Assembly (NCBI GenBank): GCA_905221605.1
Contig: CAJNDS010002333.1
Coordinates: 309,501-373,500, forward strand
Direction: 5' to 3'
From: Symbiodinium natans
Taxonomy: Eukaryota; Sar; Dinophyceae; Suessiales; Symbiodiniaceae
DNA: 64,000 nucleotides
The notes under the pieces are model-generated. The model was not told the DNA's origin and did not search any database. It saw nothing but the letters and a program-made list of their open reading frames with translations. Made by a program: the position numbers and the translations under genes. This document shows, one piece after another, positions 61,310-64,000 of this stretch (the first letter of the stretch is position 1; each line of letters begins with the position of its first letter).

Positions 61310-61705
61310 CTAACGGGTCCGCGTTGGCAGCTCCGGTTGCACCCTTGCCTTGTGGCATCGTCCGTTGAGGGCCCACGCCCGTGGTTTTGAGAAGTCCGCT
61401 GATGTGTGTCAGAGTACCGAATCTGGTGTCCATCATGTGTGGGGGCCTATGTTGTCAACTTGTGTTTAGACAGGAGATAGTGTTCCTCGAAATGGGATGG
61501 GAGTTTCTGGATGGCTTTCGATTCGAGAGGCAGGGAAGACTGGCGCTTGGCAGGTTATGGCTGAGGGTTCAGTAATTCGGCTACTGGGTCAGAATGAGTA
61601 TTATGCGCGTCTTGAGCACTTGCAACCTCTTCATGAGGCACCAGGCACCATGCTTACGACCGAACGCCCAAAACCCCAAACGACACTCTTCAGAAACATG
61701 GCAAG
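61310..61705 (+). other. Open unique segment, possible exon(s)
   Basis: Two overlapping + frames are open (61,381-61,575 and 61,497-61,727). The second contains GAWQVMAEGSVIRLLGQNEY and HLQPLHEAPGTM, which read as coding. Boundaries cannot be set. Confidence 0.3.
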
Positions 61706-61968
61706 ATATGGGTGCCCTAAACCCTAAACGCTAAACCCTAAACCCCAAACCCTAAACCCTAAACCCTAAACCCCAAACCCTAAACCCTAAACCCTAAGTA
61801 ATAAGGCTCCGTGCTATCATCGGCACCCCGGAAGTAGCCCTCAGATCCAGATCCAGAGAGCCGCCCGATTTGCTGCATGATGCCCCAGCTTCGAAGGTTT
61901 AGGGTTTAGGGTTTAGGGTTTAGGGTTTAGGGTTTAGGGTTTAGGGTTTAATACCCTGAACTTGCGAG

Positions 61969-62063
61969 GCCAACGTGTCGAAGCACATGTCCGGCGGTAA
62001 GAGGCTGAATGCTGAGAAACCGCCGGCAGACTATAGTTTTGACCAGCCGCGCAGCAGCAAGAG
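61969..62063 (+). CDS. Exon candidate
   Basis: Acceptor TTGCGAG before G; reads ANVSKHMSGGKRLNAEKPPA then DYSFDQPRSSKR, ending at a TTTAGGG array. No family recognised. Confidence 0.4.
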
Positions 62064-62253
62064 GGGTTTAGGGTTTAGGGTTTAGGGTTTAGGGTGTAGG
62101 CTCTACTTGGACCCTTAATTGCAGTGACCTGTTTGGGTAATTGCTTATTATTCCGGTAAGCCGAATGAGTACCCAAAAAGAAACAATTGACATCGGACGG
62201 TGCTTATTGAAAGGACACTCCCCAATTCATCATGCGAGACGACGGTACCTGAG

Positions 62254-62301
62254 ATGGCACCACCGCTTCCTGCGGTAGCGGCCATGTCATTGGCAGTGGC
62301 A
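62254..62301 (+). CDS. Possible first exon of the protease (weak)
   Basis: ATG followed by PPLPAVAAMSLAVAV, a signal-peptide-like hydrophobic stretch, with a GT directly after. Phase does not fit the next exon without an additional exon, so this is only a positional suggestion. Confidence 0.2.
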
Positions 62302-62496
62302 GTCAATTGAAAGCCGCCGGCGAGTGCAGAGCGAAGCTAACCCCAAACCCGAACCCCTTAACCCTCGTCTGCATCATAGGCCAACCTACCCACGCCCATG
62401 TGTTGAAGATTGCAGAGTGAACCTCAACCCGTTTCCAGCATCCCAAGATTCGGGGTTTAGGGTCTAGGGTTTCGGGTTGAGGGTTTAGGGCTTCAG

Positions 62497-62590
62497 GTAC
62501 ATGAAGGATTTCGGCAAGGACTATGACCCCGCCTCCAGCGAGTATGCAGAGAGGAAGGAGGCTTTCGAAGCCTCGTTGAAGGCTGTTGAG
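62497..62590 (+). CDS. Cathepsin-L-like protease, propeptide (I29) exon A
   Basis: Acceptor GGCTTCAG before G; reads YMKDFGKDYDPASSEYAERK, then EAFEASLKAVE. Matches the I29 inhibitor domain (F-x2-K-x-Y-x(6)-E-x2-R-x3-F) of papain-family proenzymes, which blocks the active site until maturation in acidic vacuoles or on secretion. Ends GTTGAG before GCCGGG (GC donor). Confidence 0.8.
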
Positions 62591-63725
62591 GCCGGGCTTT
62601 GGGGGAAAGGTTTTGGGGTTTAGGGTTGAGGGCTTAGGGACCCCTAACCCGAAAGGCCCTAAACCTTAGATTTGAAGCCCTATAACCCGAAATCTCCAGG
62701 CACAGACTTTTGAGGCTTGGAAGAAGATAGGGGTTCTACAACATGACATTTGGATGTCATACCTGTAGGATCTCCTACCCGCGCTCCCCCCTTGGCCCCA
62801 TAAGTTTCCCTCTGAATTCAGGAAAATTACGGACCCTCAGCCCTAAACCCTAAACCCTAAACCCTAAACCCTAAACCCTAAACCCTAAACCCTAAACCCT
62901 AAACCCTAAACCTAAACCCTAAACGTGATGTTTTAGGGAACTACCATGAACCCTGAACTCGGTCTGGGTGTTTGGGCCGGGGGGGTGCAGGAGTTGGGCC
63001 GGCGGGCGTTTCAGAATTCTTTGAAGCTTCAAAAGGGGTTCAGGGTGTAGGGTTTAGGGTTTAGGGTTTAGGGTTTAGGGTTTAGGGTTTAGGAACTTGC
63101 AGGACAAGTGGTCAGCATCAAAACCCTAAACCCCAAACCCCACAACCCCGAAACCCCTAAACCCTAAACCCCTGAACCCCAAACTCCACAACCCCGAAAC
63201 CCCTAAACCCTAAACCCTAACCCCTGAACCCCAAACCCCACAACCCCGAAACTCCTAAACCCTAAACCCCTGAACCCCAAACCCCACAACCCCGAAGCCC
63301 CTAAACCCTAAACCCCTGAACCCCAAAACCCTATACTCGAAGCCCCTAAACACTAAATCCCTGAACCCCAAAACCCTAAACTCGAAACCCTAAACCCTAA
63401 ACCCCGAAACCCTTAAACCCTAAACTCGGATTCCCTCAACCCTAAACAAGTAGTCCTTGGGTTTCGCTTGTTGAGACCCTCATCCTCCAGATGCGGATGT
63501 TCAGTTCTCTGAAATTGTTGGTTCCTTTTGAGGCTTAGGGCGGTTTGGGGTTCAGGGTTTGGGGTTTGGGGTTTGGGGTTTAGGGTTTAGGGTTTGGGGT
63601 TTAGGGTTAGGGTTTAGGGTTTACGGTTTGGGGTTTGGGGTTTAGGGTTTAGGGTTTGGGGTTTGGGGGTTAGGGTTTAGGGCTACATTCTTCAGGCCCC
63701 AGAGAGGCAGATCATCGCCCCTGAG
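62591..63725 (+). other. Intron of the protease gene holding several telomeric arrays
   Basis: 1,135 bases from GCCGGGC to CCCTGAG. Holds TTTAGGG-type sequence at 62,605-62,640, 63,035-63,093 and 63,540-63,685, and CCCTAAA at 62,840-62,925 and 63,115-63,450, so both orientations coexist in one intron. GAGGCC occurs at both boundaries. Confidence 0.7.
63115..63400. repeat. Higher-order satellite built from telomeric variants
   Basis: A 46-52 base unit containing CCTGAACCCCAAA, CCACAACCCCGAAA and CCCCTAAACCCTAAAC recurs, with CCTGAACC starts at about 63171, 63223, 63269 and 63315. Amplified as a unit rather than copied repeat by repeat. Confidence 0.85.
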
Positions 63726-63800
63726 GCCCACAACGCGGACGCCTCGCAAACATACAAGCTGGGTCTCAACGTCTTCTCAGACTGGAGCGAGAAGGACGAG
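63726..63800 (+). CDS. Cathepsin-L-like protease, propeptide (I29) exon B
   Basis: After CCCTGAG, phase 0; reads AHNADASQTYKLGLNVFSDW then SEKDE, the end of the I29 domain (YxLGxNxFxDxxxxE). Joins exon A in frame. The donor is unclear: the following bases are GAGCCCTCCC and then a CCCTAAA array. The catalytic domain lies beyond the window. Confidence 0.8.
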
Positions 63801-64000
63801 AGCCCTCCCTAAACCCTAAACCCTAAACCCTAAACCCTAAACCCTAAACCCTAAACCCTAAAAACCCTAAACCCTAAACCCTAAACCCTAAACCCTAAAC
63901 CCTAAACCCTAAACCCTAAACCCTAAACCCTAAACCCTAAACCCTACACGGACCCTTTGGGGTTGAGAGGAGGGTGTGCGATTAGGATCCGCTGCGTCTC

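Larger units (their letters stand above)
50000..64000. repeat. Interstitial telomere-repeat arrays, 50-64 kb
   Basis: CCCTAAA: 51176-51235, 51712-51805, 54660-54785, 55257-55295, 56220-56290, 57570-57642, 58740-58848, 61000-61062, 61235-61310, 61705-61800, 62840-62925, 63115-63450, 63808-63948. TTTAGGG: 50195-50235, 51327-51362, 51908-52015, 52200-52265, 54148-54210, 54885-54945, 55563-55678, 56932-57060, 58525-58617, 58940-59003, 59388-59478, 60047-60190, 61896-61950, 62065-62098, 63035-63093, 63540-63685. Confidence 0.95.

Noticed and set aside
4999-64000. Chromosome end or subtelomere cap
   Set aside because: Arrays are short, in both orientations, and interspersed with exons of ordinary genes in order; no terminal run reaches a window edge.
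4999-64000. Concatenated telomere-capped minichromosomes (CCCTAAA-unique-TTTAGGG units)
   Set aside because: Array orientation does not follow that pattern, and exons of one gene continue across many arrays.
1-64000. tRNA, rRNA or dinoflagellate spliced-leader genes
   Set aside because: No cloverleaf, rRNA core or spliced-leader sequence was recognised on reading; a covariance-model scan would be decisive.

Overview
The window has two very different parts. Bases 1 to about 4,998 are AT-rich, intron-less and densely coded. They hold one end of a DNA-virus element: a fibre protein with a C-terminal S74 chaperone domain, an A32/FtsK-HerA-type packaging ATPase, and several small proteins separated by perfect hairpins. 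This gene content fits a polinton-like virus, virophage or other nucleocytoplasmic-type virus integrated in a protist. The left end lies outside the window.

From about 4,999 to 64,000 the DNA is mixed-composition eukaryotic nuclear sequence. More than 100 short arrays of the plant/alveolate-type telomere repeat (CCCTAAA or TTTAGGG on the + strand) recur every few hundred bases in both orientations. Between arrays lie short unique segments, poly-G/poly-C tracts and at least a dozen families of roughly 70-230 bp inverted-repeat (MITE/introner-like) elements. Many unique segments are exons. Translated in order, + strand exons from 16,055 to about 35,900 rebuild most of a cyclic-nucleotide-gated-type voltage-gated cation channel (S1, S2, S3, S4, S5, pore, S6, C-linker, cyclic-nucleotide-binding fold). 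Two + strand exons at 62,497 and 63,726 are the I29 propeptide of a cathepsin-L-like protease. The telomeric arrays are therefore mostly intronic.

Where both sides of an intron can be matched, donors are often GC or GA (also GT) and the acceptor is AG followed by G. Published dinoflagellate genomes show this pattern. With the TTTAGGG repeat and introner-like elements, a dinoflagellate host is my best inference, not a proof. Several inverted-repeat elements fill most of an intron, and some are themselves interrupted by telomeric arrays.

Layout: 1-4,998 viral block; 5,000-11,327 unassigned + strand exon candidates; 11.9-16 kb mostly introns and elements; 16.05-35.9 kb channel gene; 36.5-45.02 kb further + exon candidates ending in a stop at 45,019; 45.9-55.7 kb mainly - strand exon candidates of an unrecognised gene convergent with the previous one; 55.8-64 kb + strand candidates including Thr-rich surface-protein exons and the cathepsin exons, with a few - strand candidates interleaved.

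Limits: segments of about 100 bases are open in some frame by chance, so unassigned exon calls rest on splice-like ends and amino-acid composition and carry low confidence. Array boundaries are accurate to about 10 bases. I saw no rRNA, tRNA or CRISPR array.
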